From the NCBI GenBank assembly GCA_009991595.1, contig JAACVK010000024.1, forward strand, positions 39,445-103,444: a stretch of DNA of 64,000 nucleotides, given 5' to 3'. Below, in pieces: positions 36,293-44,974 of this stretch. This DNA is from a bacterium (GTDB taxonomy: Bacteria; Bdellovibrionota; UBA2428). A model generated the notes under the pieces. That model was not told where the DNA came from and made no database searches. It was given only the letters and a program-made list of their open reading frames with translations. Position numbers and translations under genes: made by a program. How positions within the stretch are numbered: position 1 is the first letter of the stretch; each line of letters begins with the position of its first letter.

Positions 36293-36829
36293 CTACTTGC
36301 TAAACACTGGTAGGCTACCCTCGTGAAGGCAGGGCATGGCGCCACCGTGCGATCCGACACTAAAGGAGATGTAGCCAGGATAGGGCCAGTCTGAGTGGGA
36401 ATAGTGGATGCTCCGGATTCCATCGCATTGGTCTACACGGACATCGGCCAAGCGATTGGAGGGAAACACTGCAATCTCTGAACCTTGATCGATTGAGCTA
36501 TAGGTCCAATGTCCTGACCCTTGTCCAAAGTCGTTATTGGGTCCTCTTTTGAAGGACTTTAAGTATACGGGGTCGTTCCAGGCTATTCCGTTTTGAAACA
36601 TTTGGAGAACGGTTGTTTGCCTTCCGTTTGAAAGATTCACTCGGCCCAGGCAAAGCGTGAAGGCAAATTTCTCAGGGTTGATGTCTGCCCCGTAGTTGCC
36701 AGTAACGCTTAATGGTTGGCAGGAGTCGAAGCTCGAGATTGGGGCCAGGTCAAATTCGCAGGTGCTTGAAAACGCCAAGGCTGATGCGAAAAAGGTTAAA
36801 ATTGTGAATTGCTTTCGATGGGCTATCAT
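36293..36829 (-). CDS. Hypothetical secreted protein
   Basis: A 178-residue protein with an N-terminal hydrophobic stretch (about 7-22) followed by a Cys-containing mature part with about five Cys, many aromatic and Ser/Gly residues. No family recognised. It is divergent from the endonuclease/phosphatase-fold gene. Confidence 0.65.
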   Translation of the reverse strand: MIAHRKQFTILTFFASALAFSSTCEFDLAPISSFDSCQPLSVTGNYGADINPEKFAFTLCLGRVNLSNGRQTTVLQMFQNGIAWNDPVYLKSFKRGPNNDFGQGSGHWTYSSIDQGSEIAVFPSNRLADVRVDQCDGIRSIHYSHSDWPYPGYISFSVGSHGGAMPCLHEGSLPVFSK

Positions 36830-37026
36830 CGAGAGCTTCTTCTAGTGAAAATTTCCCTTCGGAGTCAAGTTTTTCAAGGCTCGCTTTGAGAGGGGGGCGA
36901 TTTTTAAAGGTTTTTCTTTGGTCTTTTTTAGGGCCAGTTTGCGTTGAGTGAAAGTAAAGACTTATTAATTCAATCTTAAGGGTTTTGTCCTTTTCTAGAT
37001 TGGGCGCCTCGCTTAGTTTGCCGGGC

Positions 37027-38532
37027 ATGTTCAGGAAGATATCTCATGTTCCCTTTTACCTTCTTTTTGTAATCACGCTTTTTACTCAGGGGAGTTTTGC
37101 CGCTGGCAAGTGCGAAGATGAAGCTAAAATTCAGGCTCAAGCGGTCGAAGAGTTTAAAGAAGAAATCTTCGAGCTTGGGCTTCGCAAAGCAGACTCCAAA
37201 AAGTATCCGATGGCCGCTAGTGCCGAAAATCAACTGCGCTTGATGTCCTGGAACGTAGAGAATCTTTTCGATACAGAGCCAACTCAAGGAAAATTAGACG
37301 CTGAGTTTCTGCCAACGGAGGGTGTTTATAACGGGCCAATCGAAGAGTTGAAGGGAATGACTTTTGCTCAAATCAAAGAGCGTTTGTGCGCCTCAATTCC
37401 TGAGCGATATCGCAGTTCTTGTTTGAGCCGTAATTGGTCTCCAGAGATGTATGCAGGCAAGCTTGCTCAGATTGTCGCCACTTATAAGACTGTGTTTGGT
37501 GCAAAATCCAATTTACCAGATATTTCAGTTTTTTCTGAAGTTGAAAGTCCACGAGCCGCATTGGATTTGTCCAACGCTCTTGGGTATACGACAAGCTCCG
37601 AGGGGGTGGATTTTGAAGACACCAGTGATGAACATTACAAGAAACTAAAAGAACAAGGCTGGGCAAAACTAGAATCCATTTCCTCCAAGGGCGGGCTGAT
37701 CATGAGCAATAGTCCTGACGAAAGAGGCATCGATCTAGCCATCGCATTTAAGCCTAAAAAAGGAAAGTTAGAGTTGCTTGAGTCCAAAGAGTATTTCGTT
37801 GAAATGCCCGCTCGCTTTTCTCCGACTCGAAATATTTTGGTGGCCACCTTCTTGGTGAATGGTAAAGAGAAGTTAACGGTGATGGCCAATCATTGGCCGT
37901 CTCAAGGATCTCCTACTTTCGTTAGAAAAGCTGTGGCCGAACGCGCGAAAGCTATTTACGAAGAGTATGCAAAATCTACCAAGGTTGTTTTGGTGGGGGA
38001 CTTCAATTCTATCCAAGGGGAAACACCCCATCCAGTGAATGAAGTGTTGCTTGGTGGTTCTGATTTAGTGGATGCTCGCCAATACGAAGAAGATAAACGA
38101 GGCAAAGTCTTCGAAGCTCCCGGCACTTATTATTTTGCTCCTGGCACTAGTTGGAATCACTTAGATCGCATTATTTTAGATGCTCGCCTTGTTCGAGCGA
38201 GAAGCTCCTTGCGCTTAAGCGAGGAGGGAATGTCTATTTTTCATCCCGAAACAAACGTGTATCAAAAGTCGATCAAGTTTTATCGGGATGTTGAGACGGC
38301 CGAGAGAATTGAGAGGGCCACCGGAGTGGCTATTAAGTATAAGAATGTTCCAGAAGATGCGCGAGACCCCCGCGTTAAACAGGCCTTTTTGGACGATCCC
38401 GATTTGGATGTGCTTGATGTAAGAGAGTCTGGACCTAACGGACTTTATTACTATCGAGAAGACGGAAGTGATGAGCTGAAGTTTCGGGGTGTCTCAGACC
38501 ACTTCCCTATATCCGTTCAGCTAGAGTGGTAG
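37027..38532 (+). CDS. Secreted endonuclease/exonuclease/phosphatase-family protein
   Basis: The frame opens at 36985; ATG 37027 gives a normal signal peptide (MFRKI..., cut near SFAAG) and a product of 501 residues. The catalytic domain (about 65-501) shows the family landmarks: LMSWNVENLFD, SEVES (metal Glu), MANHWPSQG (His), LVGDFNS (Asp and Asn), WNHLDRII and SDHFPIS (catalytic His near the C-terminus). Members cut DNA, RNA, phosphoinositides or sphingomyelin; the target here is unknown, but action outside the cytoplasm is expected. A REP copy follows the stop. Confidence 0.86.
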   Translation: MFRKISHVPFYLLFVITLFTQGSFAAGKCEDEAKIQAQAVEEFKEEIFELGLRKADSKKYPMAASAENQLRLMSWNVENLFDTEPTQGKLDAEFLPTEGVYNGPIEELKGMTFAQIKERLCASIPERYRSSCLSRNWSPEMYAGKLAQIVATYKTVFGAKSNLPDISVFSEVESPRAALDLSNALGYTTSSEGVDFEDTSDEHYKKLKEQGWAKLESISSKGGLIMSNSPDERGIDLAIAFKPKKGKLELLESKEYFVEMPARFSPTRNILVATFLVNGKEKLTVMANHWPSQGSPTFVRKAVAERAKAIYEEYAKSTKVVLVGDFNSIQGETPHPVNEVLLGGSDLVDARQYEEDKRGKVFEAPGTYYFAPGTSWNHLDRIILDARLVRARSSLRLSEEGMSIFHPETNVYQKSIKFYRDVETAERIERATGVAIKYKNVPEDARDPRVKQAFLDDPDLDVLDVRESGPNGLYYYREDGSDELKFRGVSDHFPISVQLEW

Positions 38533-38533
38533 T

Positions 38534-38580
38534 AATAAACCCTTTCGGAGGGTTTGAGCAGCCACCCTAGGTCTTTTTGC
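38534..38580 (+). repeat. Solitary REP-like repeat of the RAYT 1 family
   Basis: Contains AAACCCTTTCGGAGGGTTTG and then AGCAGCCACCCTAGGT, in the same orientation as 15757-15803. It starts 1 bp after the stop of the preceding gene and runs over the stop codon (38567-38569) and last codons of proC, so the end of ProC was built from repeat sequence. Confidence 0.85.
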
Positions 38581-39385
38581 GTCGGGCAAGGAGTCTTGAT
38601 TTATTTCTTGTAACGTCAAGAGTCTTCTTGAAAACGGGTTCAAGTCTAGATGCTTTCAAGGCTTTAACGCCTTCAATAGTGCAACCGCCGGGGGTGGTTA
38701 CATTGGAAATTAACTTTTCAAGTGTTGTGTTTTCTTTGAGTAGCATGGTGGCAGCTCCCAAAAAGGTTTGAGCACAAAGTTCTTGAGCTTTCTTGGGCGG
38801 AACACCCTGATTAGTGGCGGCATCAGACATTAGCTTCATCAGATAATAGACAAAGGCTGGCCCGCTTGCACTAAGGGCGGTGACTTCGTGAAAAAGCTTT
38901 TCTGGCATTGGCAACACATGGCCCACTTTAGAGAACAATTGTGTGGCTTTCTTCATGTGAGCGGCTGTTGTGTATCGGCCCTTGTATAGGGTGGTCATTC
39001 CCTGTCCCACTGTGCAAGGTGTGTTTGTCATGGTGACGATGACTGGGTTTTTTTGTCCGAGTGTGCGTTGTAATTGCTTGCTGTCTACACCAGCAAGCAC
39101 CGAGTAAATGACGGTAGGTTGTCTTAGGCCATTTTCAAGAAGGTCGCGGCATACCTCTTCTAGGTGATAAGGCTTAACGCCTAGAAGAATAATGTCGGAT
39201 GCGATGAGCTTTTTTGGGTCGATTCTGGAGCTGCAGTGAATACCGAAGTTCTTTCTAACTCTGTTGGCAGATTTAGAGCTTTTGGTGACGGCCCAAATTT
39301 GACTTCGTTTGACCGAGTCGGATTCTAACCAACCCGCTATGATTCCTTGGGTGAGTTTTCCGGCTCCAATAATTCCAATCTTCAT
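38567..39385 (-). CDS. proC: Pyrroline-5-carboxylate reductase
   Basis: A 272-residue enzyme that makes proline from pyrroline-5-carboxylate with NAD(P)H. The Rossmann motif GIIGAGKLTQGI (about 4-15), the SVLAGV segment, MTNTPCTVGQGMT (about 117-129) and the C-terminal signature ALSASGPAFVYYLM and NVTTPGGCTIEGV are all present. The last few residues are encoded within a REP copy. The HDOD gene ends 2 bp before its start, so the two form an operon. Confidence 0.95.
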   Translation of the reverse strand: MKIGIIGAGKLTQGIIAGWLESDSVKRSQIWAVTKSSKSANRVRKNFGIHCSSRIDPKKLIASDIILLGVKPYHLEEVCRDLLENGLRQPTVIYSVLAGVDSKQLQRTLGQKNPVIVTMTNTPCTVGQGMTTLYKGRYTTAAHMKKATQLFSKVGHVLPMPEKLFHEVTALSASGPAFVYYLMKLMSDAATNQGVPPKKAQELCAQTFLGAATMLLKENTTLEKLISNVTTPGGCTIEGVKALKASRLEPVFKKTLDVTRNKSRLLARRKKT

Positions 39386-39387
39386 CT

Positions 39388-40266
39388 CTATACCCTGGTT
39401 GCGGCCAAAAATGCGCCGACTCTTTCCATTTCTTCGGGCATCTTTGCTTCAATAGAGGTGAGTAAATCAGTGGATATGTTTAATTGTTGCAAATAGTTTG
39501 CTGGGTATTCTGGCTTTGTTTCATCTCCAGAAAATCCCAGGGAAAGGCGCTTGCTCATTATGTCGGCTATGGTGGCAATCATAATGGTGGGTTTCATCTG
39601 AGGGTAAATGCTTTCCATTTCGGTAACATCACGATGATGAAAGCGAATGGTCTTTCGAATCACAACTGGGAGTTTCCATTGTTCAGCCAGTCTTTCTCCA
39701 ATGACTGTGTGTCCAGGCAAGCCCAGTGCAGTTTCAGCTTCAAGAAAGGAAATGTTCTCGTTTCGAGCTAGTTCAACCACTTCTTTTAAGTCGTCTTGGG
39801 CTACTTTAAAAAGAGCAATTTTCCCGACATCGTGAAGCAATCCACATGTGAAGGCATCTTGTGGTCTTGAAACCTTTAATCGGGTTGCAATGAGTTCGCC
39901 CGCGACAGCGGTGCACAAAGAGTGTTTCCAAAACTCTGAGACTTTAAAATAAGGGGCCGCTTTAAGATCAAAGCTAGAAAACACACTTGTTCCCAGGACC
40001 AATACGCTGATTGTGTTAAACCCTAAGAAACCGAGTGCTTTTGTTACATCGGTGACCTCGGTGGATAGATTGTAGAAGGCAGAGTTCACTAATCTAAGAA
40101 CCTTTGCCGTCAGCACTTGATCTTTTTTTAGGACCTCCGCAATTTGGTTGGCGCTAGTATTGGGGTCGTTGACCATGTCCATCAATTTGGTTACAACAAT
40201 AGATAGAGTTGGAATATCTCTAAGTTTTTCTACGTGGAATGTAATCGTTCTTGCGGATTGAACCAT
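39388..40266 (-). CDS. HDOD-domain protein
   Basis: A 292-residue cytoplasmic protein built almost wholly of one HDOD domain (about 15-215), an HD-related helical fold. Seen: LVNSAFYNL, LGFLGFNTI, WKHSLCTAVAGELIA and LLHDVGKIAL (an HD pair is kept in this last motif), then IRFHH. HDOD proteins act in signalling, often with cyclic di-GMP or two-component systems, generally without known enzyme activity. It precedes proC with 2 bp between them. Confidence 0.9.
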   Translation of the reverse strand: MVQSARTITFHVEKLRDIPTLSIVVTKLMDMVNDPNTSANQIAEVLKKDQVLTAKVLRLVNSAFYNLSTEVTDVTKALGFLGFNTISVLVLGTSVFSSFDLKAAPYFKVSEFWKHSLCTAVAGELIATRLKVSRPQDAFTCGLLHDVGKIALFKVAQDDLKEVVELARNENISFLEAETALGLPGHTVIGERLAEQWKLPVVIRKTIRFHHRDVTEMESIYPQMKPTIMIATIADIMSKRLSLGFSGDETKPEYPANYLQQLNISTDLLTSIEAKMPEEMERVGAFLAATRV

Positions 40267-40444
40267 TCGATTATTCTACTTTAGATTGTTCTAGCTATCT
40301 TTAAATACTCCAGACTTAAGGCAACGCGCCGTAGTCAGGCGAATTTTTGGCGGACTCGAAGGTTCTGCGTGGTGCGTCGATCGATCATAATGCAGTTCAT
40401 GTAAATATTCTTAGTCTAGTTGAGGGTAAGAGAAGGAGATCTTG

Positions 40445-41206
40445 ATGAAAAAATTATTTAGTTTGAGTGCAATGTGCTTGTTGTTGGTCAACTGTGGATC
40501 TGAGGGAAGTGGAAACTTTACGGTTCAAGGGGCCGGGTCTGCAACTTCCGTGTCATCGACCTTCAATGGAATTTCTTCGAGTGTTTTAAATCCTTTTGGA
40601 TTGGCGAGTGATGATCTTCTTCCCGTTGGCTCGGCTATAAGTCCTTCAGAGTTGCAAATTAAGGTGAGTCAATTTTGGATTTCGACCAGCGCCGACTGTA
40701 GTAATCCAATTCTTGTTTTCGAAGACTTGGGTGCTGATTATCAGAACATTTTAACCACTGGAACTAAGCCGACTTTCGGCCGAGGGAGTGTTGAGCCTGC
40801 GAATTATAAATGTGTGATTATGGGGATGAATGACATCATTCAATATAGACCCGCAAGTTCAGATGGTCAGCAGTGCGTTGCTGGTGAATTAGAAACGCTT
40901 GATGTTTGTGGTGCGGGCTCTGGGTCGTTTGATCACCCGGAAGGATCTGTTTATGCAGATGGAACCTGTAGTGGTGCAAACGATGTCGTTCCGCTTTACC
41001 TCTCGAACTTTTCAGGGAGTAATGGAGATGCTTTTAATCGCCCGACCGAATCTGGTTCAGGAAATGGAATCAGTCTTAGTGGCGAGCTAGAGGTTGGCAC
41101 GGCTAGCGTCAACAGCTTCTTTGTAGTTGATGGAACTGATCAAGTGTCTACAAGCGGTGGCAACTGCGAAATGCAACCACCGACCTTTTCCTTTGTTACC
41201 CCTTAA
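40445..41206 (+). CDS. Hypothetical lipoprotein
   Basis: ATG 40445 is chosen (AAGGAG at 40433-40438, 6 bp upstream); the frame also opens at the TTG three bases earlier. The product has 253 residues with a lipoprotein signal ending LLLVNC (Cys near 17). The mature part is Ser/Gly-rich with about seven Cys, strand-rich and acidic. No family recognised. A strong terminator follows, shared with the convergent panD. Confidence 0.75.
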   Translation: MKKLFSLSAMCLLLVNCGSEGSGNFTVQGAGSATSVSSTFNGISSSVLNPFGLASDDLLPVGSAISPSELQIKVSQFWISTSADCSNPILVFEDLGADYQNILTTGTKPTFGRGSVEPANYKCVIMGMNDIIQYRPASSDGQQCVAGELETLDVCGAGSGSFDHPEGSVYADGTCSGANDVVPLYLSNFSGSNGDAFNRPTESGSGNGISLSGELEVGTASVNSFFVVDGTDQVSTSGGNCEMQPPTFSFVTP

Positions 41207-41230
41207 TCAGGGCAAATTTAGAGGGTGAAA

Positions 41231-41271
41231 AAAGGCGTCTTGCTTCCTGCGGCTGGAAGCAAGACGCCTTT
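41231..41271. terminator. Bidirectional rho-independent terminator
   Basis: A 17-bp perfect stem (41231-41247 with 41255-41271, core GGCGTCTTGCTTCC) with a 7-nt loop, T-rich after the stem on the plus strand and TTTTTTCACCC-like on the minus strand. It lies between the converging lipoprotein gene and panD and can serve both. Confidence 0.92.
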
Positions 41272-41272
41272 C

Positions 41273-41632
41273 TTATTTTTGGTTTTTTTTGATTTGTATG
41301 CGATTGCCCTCGTCGACAAAAACCAACTTTGGTTTGTAGTTGCTTGATTCGCTATCATCCACATCAATGTAGGAGCAGATAATGACAAGATCGGTGGGTT
41401 GCACGTGTCTGGCGGCAGCGCCATTGAGGCAGATCTCAGCGTCTTTGCCGAAGATGACATAGGTGGAAAAGCGCGCTCCGTTGTTGCAGTTGTAGATTTC
41501 AACTTTTTCAAACTCTCTTAGGTCGGCACCTTCACATAGCTTGGGATCGATTGAAATAGATCCTTCGTATTTTAGGTTAGCGTCGGTAACGGTTGCTCTG
41601 TGAATTTTTGATTTAAGCATTGTTCTTTTCAT
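41273..41632 (-). CDS. panD: Aspartate 1-decarboxylase
   Basis: A 119-residue proenzyme that decarboxylates aspartate to beta-alanine for pantothenate. Family marks: [25 protein letters not shown] with the Gly-Ser self-cleavage site that makes the pyruvoyl cofactor (about 24-25), [12 protein letters not shown] (about 47-58) and [12 protein letters not shown] (about 70-81). Last gene of the pantothenate operon, 50 bp after coaX. Confidence 0.95.
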   Translation of the reverse strand: MKRTMLKSKIHRATVTDANLKYEGSISIDPKLCEGADLREFEKVEIYNCNNGARFSTYVIFGKDAEICLNGAAARHVQPTDLVIICSYIDVDDSESSNYKPKLVFVDEGNRIQIKKNQK

Positions 41633-41650
41633 GTCATTATCTCCAATGAT

Positions 41651-41704
41651 TCTGTTTACGTGTTCATTTCCAACGAATCTGTTTATGTATTCATTTCCAA
41701 CGAA
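41651..41704. repeat. Tandem duplication (2 x 27 bp) at the coaX 3' end
   Basis: Units 41651-41677 and 41678-41704 differ at two bases. On the minus strand each reads like the last codons of coaX (SLEMNT, stop). A more degenerate third unit appears to lead into the panD ribosome site (TTGGAG). The repeat moved the coaX stop away from panD without breaking either gene. Confidence 0.8.
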
Positions 41705-42456
41705 TAATATAGCCCTTTTAATACAAGTTCCGGTATGAACTCTTCGAAAACGCCTTCGTCTTCAAAGAGTCGAGCAAAGCCACCCGTTCCTAAAACAGTT
41801 ACAGTCTCACCGTTAAAAAACTCTTTGCTAATGCTGTTGGTGACTTCCTTGGCTGTATAGAGGGTGTTTAGATAAATCCCGGATTGGATACACTCGACGG
41901 TGCTTCTGCCTACAGGACTTGTGCTTTTTGTGATGGAAACTTTTGGCAGCTTGGATGTGTTTTCCTCGAGTGATTCCATCATCAAGCGCAGTCCTGGCAT
42001 AATCAGTCCCCCGAGGTATTCCTTGGCGGCGCTGATCACGCAGAACGTAGTGGCCGTTCCAAAGTCGATGACCACTAAATTCTTTCCGGGAAACATCTTT
42101 GTGGCTGCAATCGAGTTTGCAATTCGATCAGCGCCTACTTCGATTGGGTTTCGGTATTTAATCTTCAATCCAGTTTTAACTCCTGATCGGAGAATAAAGG
42201 GATTCAAGTTGAAATACTTTAAGCAGCAGCTTGCTAGACTGTGGTTCAAATCAGGAACAACAGAGCAGAAGGCAATTTTTTTAATGTCTGCTGGGTCAAA
42301 GAGGTTCTCTCGAAGAACGTTCTTTAGGAATACGCCAATCTCATCAGAGCTGGTGGAGCTTTTGCTGGATTTTCGAAAATTGAACAGTAAATCGCCTTGG
42401 GCATCAAAAACCCCTCCGAAGATTTGGCTGTTCCCAATGTCGAGAGCCAAAATCAT
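41683..42456 (-). CDS. coaX: Type III pantothenate kinase
   Basis: A 257-residue kinase that starts coenzyme A synthesis by phosphorylating pantothenate. Type III landmarks: ALDIGNSQI (phosphate loop, about 3-11), [11 protein letters not shown] (about 107-117), [11 protein letters not shown] (about 127-137) and GGLIMPG (about 149-155). It overlaps panC by 4 bp, so pantothenate making and use are coupled in one operon. The C-terminal codons lie in a tandem duplication. Confidence 0.95.
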   Translation of the reverse strand: MILALDIGNSQIFGGVFDAQGDLLFNFRKSSKSSTSSDEIGVFLKNVLRENLFDPADIKKIAFCSVVPDLNHSLASCCLKYFNLNPFILRSGVKTGLKIKYRNPIEVGADRIANSIAATKMFPGKNLVVIDFGTATTFCVISAAKEYLGGLIMPGLRLMMESLEENTSKLPKVSITKSTSPVGRSTVECIQSGIYLNTLYTAKEVTNSISKEFFNGETVTVLGTGGFARLFEDEGVFEEFIPELVLKGLYYSLEMNT

Positions 42457-43214
42457 AGAGCGACATTATCGATTAACCGGACATCTTCCAGCTTAACCGC
42501 TCCAAAGCGTCGGTTCCAAAGTTGATCTAAGTAAACAACTTCAAAACCTTGTGCATCCAGTTCCGCCCTTGCTTCATCGATGCTTGGGGCTGATTGTAGG
42601 ATTTTTGCAAAATTTGGGGCTTTTGCTCTAGCTTGAGTGCTTAGTCTTTCATTGCGAGAGCTTAGAGCCAATCCCTCGCGACTGCGAAAGGTGGGACAGC
42701 CAACAACCTTTACGTCCATGAAAAAGGCTTTAGCCATATCGGAGATAAGTGAGAGTTGTTGATAGTCCTTTTCTCCAAAGTAGGCGTGTGTAGGGTTAAC
42801 GATGTGAAAGAGTTTCATCACGACAGTGAGCACTCCATCAAAATGTCCTTCTCTGTCGGCTCCGCACAGTAGTTTTGAATCTTGATTTTCGCTCAATTTA
42901 AATCGATAGGAGTCAGGGTAGACATCTTTTTCTTCAGGAGAAAAAACTAGGTCAACTTCTAAAGCTTTAAGAAGTTCAAGATCAGTTTCTAGTTGGGTCG
43001 GGTAAGCCTTCAAGTCTTTAGGGTCGTTGAATTGAGTAGGGTTTACAAAAATGCTTACAACGGTTTTGTCGTTTTCTCGCATGGATCGCTCCACCAAAGA
43101 AAGATGGCCTTCATGCAAGGCTCCCATAGTGGGAACAAAACCGACGGATAAGTCTTTTTGCCTGTATCTCCATTGTTTCACTTCAGTTGGGCTTCTAAAT
43201 AAATCGATGCTCAT
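42453..43214 (-). CDS. panC: Pantothenate synthetase (pantoate-beta-alanine ligase)
   Basis: A 253-residue ligase that joins pantoate and beta-alanine using ATP. Signature motifs: [17 protein letters not shown] (HxGH, about 24-40), [11 protein letters not shown] (about 53-63), FGEKDYQQL (about 145-153) and the KMSKS-like LSSRNERLS (about 183-191). It is somewhat shorter at the C-terminus than the E. coli enzyme (283). Overlaps panB and coaX by 4 bp each. Confidence 0.95.
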   Translation of the reverse strand: MSIDLFRSPTEVKQWRYRQKDLSVGFVPTMGALHEGHLSLVERSMRENDKTVVSIFVNPTQFNDPKDLKAYPTQLETDLELLKALEVDLVFSPEEKDVYPDSYRFKLSENQDSKLLCGADREGHFDGVLTVVMKLFHIVNPTHAYFGEKDYQQLSLISDMAKAFFMDVKVVGCPTFRSREGLALSSRNERLSTQARAKAPNFAKILQSAPSIDEARAELDAQGFEVVYLDQLWNRRFGAVKLEDVRLIDNVAL

Positions 43215-44008
43215 TGGTAGGATTCCTTGTCTGAAGGGAAGTGATGAGCCTTGACTTCTTTGTCGAAATCATTGAAAGCCTCTAAATACTTTTGGCCGCC
43301 TTCTAAATAGGTTTTCAAAAATTTTGGTTTAAATTCCCCGTTCAAGCCAAGCATGTCTTGCATCACAAGAACTTGACCGTCGCAGTAAGGGCCTGCTCCG
43401 ATTCCGATGGTGGGAATGTTTAAGGAAGAGCTAATCAATCGAGAGAGTTCTTTTGGAACGCACTCTAGAACCACTGAAAAACATCCAAGTTCTTCAAGCT
43501 GTTCGGCTTGTTTGATGAGGTCTTCTCTTTGATCCTCGTGTCGACCCTGCACCTTGTAGCCACCTAGGGCGTGAATTGACTGCGGAGTAAGGCCAATGTG
43601 TCCTTGAACAGGAATACCAGAACCGACAAGGTGGCTAATTATTTTCTCATGACCCCAAACACCTTCAAGCTTTACTGCATGGGCGCCTGCTCGCATGATT
43701 TGTTCTGCTGCGCGCATGGCTTCTTTTTTTCCTTTGCGAAAGCTCATGAAGGGCATGTCTCCGACAAGCACTTTCTCTGTAGAGGCTCCTAGGCCTCGGG
43801 TAACCGCGGCTACGTGATTGCTCATCATGTCGACAGTGGCTGATAAGGTAGAGTCAAAACCGTGAACAACCATGGAGACGCTGTCTCCGACGAGCACGCA
43901 ATCAACAGAGGATTTGGCTAATATTTTAGCCGACCAGGCGTCGTAGCAGGTAACCATGCTAATGGGTTGTTCTTCTTTTTTCATGGCAAGAAGTTTCAGA
44001 ATGCTCAT
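43211..44008 (-). CDS. panB: 3-methyl-2-oxobutanoate hydroxymethyltransferase
   Basis: A 265-residue enzyme that transfers a hydroxymethyl group from methylene-tetrahydrofolate to ketoisovalerate, giving ketopantoate. Seen: MVTCYDAWSAKI, VGDSVSMVVHG (about 40-50), MPFMSFRKGKKEA, KLEGVWG (about 112-118), GHIGLTPQSIHALGGYKVQGR (positions about 134-153) and GIGAGPYCDGQVLV (about 195-208). Overlaps both neighbours by 4 bp. Confidence 0.96.
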   Translation of the reverse strand: MSILKLLAMKKEEQPISMVTCYDAWSAKILAKSSVDCVLVGDSVSMVVHGFDSTLSATVDMMSNHVAAVTRGLGASTEKVLVGDMPFMSFRKGKKEAMRAAEQIMRAGAHAVKLEGVWGHEKIISHLVGSGIPVQGHIGLTPQSIHALGGYKVQGRHEDQREDLIKQAEQLEELGCFSVVLECVPKELSRLISSSLNIPTIGIGAGPYCDGQVLVMQDMLGLNGEFKPKFLKTYLEGGQKYLEAFNDFDKEVKAHHFPSDKESYQ

Positions 44009-44739
44009 TTCATAAGCTCCACAAAGGCTTTGTAGATGTCTTGATACTTGTCGCCCTGAAGTGCTTTTAGGTTTGCTTCAATTGTTTTTTGATCTTTCCT
44101 AACCAGTGGTCCTGTGAGCGCTCCTTTAGGATTTGTTTTTAAGTTCTTTGTGATTCTTTCGAGATAAGGAATGGCCACTTCTCGATCGAGTCCCAGTTTG
44201 CTTTCAAAGTCTTCAAAAAGTTTGTTCCATAGAACGGTGCTAAAGTTTCCGGCCATTACACAAAGAGAGTGATACAGCTCTTTGTCTTTTACTTGAAGGT
44301 CGAAGTGAGGGTTGTTGAGCCTTGGGAAGGCCTCCTCAAAGAGGGCGCCGCCTGCTTCGCAGATGAAGGGGATCTTTTCATAGGTGCGTAGGCTGTAGAG
44401 TTTTTCTCCAAAACTAAAAAGCGGATGAAAGCCGGGCACTTCATGCACCGTTTGCGATCCAGAGAAATGCAAACAAGTCTTAGAGTGGAGGAAATCATTT
44501 TCTTTGTAGAAAGGCTCAATAGACTCGTCTTTAATCAGTAACAGAATGATGCTGGCTCCTTGAAGCTTGCGGAGGTCAGCCTCGCTTTGGCTTCGGTTCC
44601 AGGTGAAAAAGGAGTGGCCTGTTAGCTGGAGGTAGTGGCGCATGTGACGAGCAACTCGCCCGTCGCCAATGAGTCCATAAGTGGGTGTGGGTTTCGCCTT
44701 AAAGGCGCTGGTTTCAAATTCTGTCATAATGCTGGTCAC
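44005..44739 (-). CDS. panG: DUF2520/Rossmann protein, probable PanG-type ketopantoate reductase
   Basis: A 244-residue protein: N-terminal Rossmann part with GLIGDGRVARHM (about 22-33) and a helical DUF2520-like C-terminal part (about 130-244). It opens an operon with panB, panC, coaX and panD, each overlap 4 bp except the last. The only pantothenate step missing from this operon is ketopantoate reduction, normally done by PanE. An unrelated reductase, PanG, known from Francisella, has this domain layout. The assignment rests on layout and context, not on residue-level proof. Confidence 0.75.
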   Translation of the reverse strand: MTSIMTEFETSAFKAKPTPTYGLIGDGRVARHMRHYLQLTGHSFFTWNRSQSEADLRKLQGASIILLLIKDESIEPFYKENDFLHSKTCLHFSGSQTVHEVPGFHPLFSFGEKLYSLRTYEKIPFICEAGGALFEEAFPRLNNPHFDLQVKDKELYHSLCVMAGNFSTVLWNKLFEDFESKLGLDREVAIPYLERITKNLKTNPKGALTGPLVRKDQKTIEANLKALQGDKYQDIYKAFVELMK

Positions 44740-44806
44740 CGTCGGGAAAATTCCCAGATCGATGCCTCCTTATGGGCTAGTTGTTAGCAATAAAAACACT
44801 TATTTG

Positions 44807-44842
44807 AAAGCCCCGGAGTCCTTTTTGGGCCTCTGGAGCTTT
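44807..44842. other. Terminator-like hairpin in the leader of the lipid operon
   Basis: AAAGCCCCGGAGTCC and GGCCTCTGGAGCTTT pair with two mismatches and one G-T pair around TTTTTG; GTTTAAATT follows on the plus strand. It lies between two divergent starts (panG and the lipid kinase), where no terminator for an upstream gene is needed, so it may be an attenuator in the operon leader or end a small RNA. Confidence 0.5.
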
Positions 44843-44974
44843 GTTTAAATTCTTAACGGCTGAGTAAAGAATGAGCAGTAAATTGTTTAATTTGGATGAC
44901 TTAGCCTCCAAACAATGGTTTTAAGGGCCACGTGAAAGGTCTATTATTAATCCTTCGGGAGAGTTTTAAGCGCA

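Noticed and set aside
36750..37287. Minus-strand frames across the start of the endonuclease/phosphatase-family gene
   Set aside because: They overlap the signal peptide of a clear secreted protein, and lack family features.
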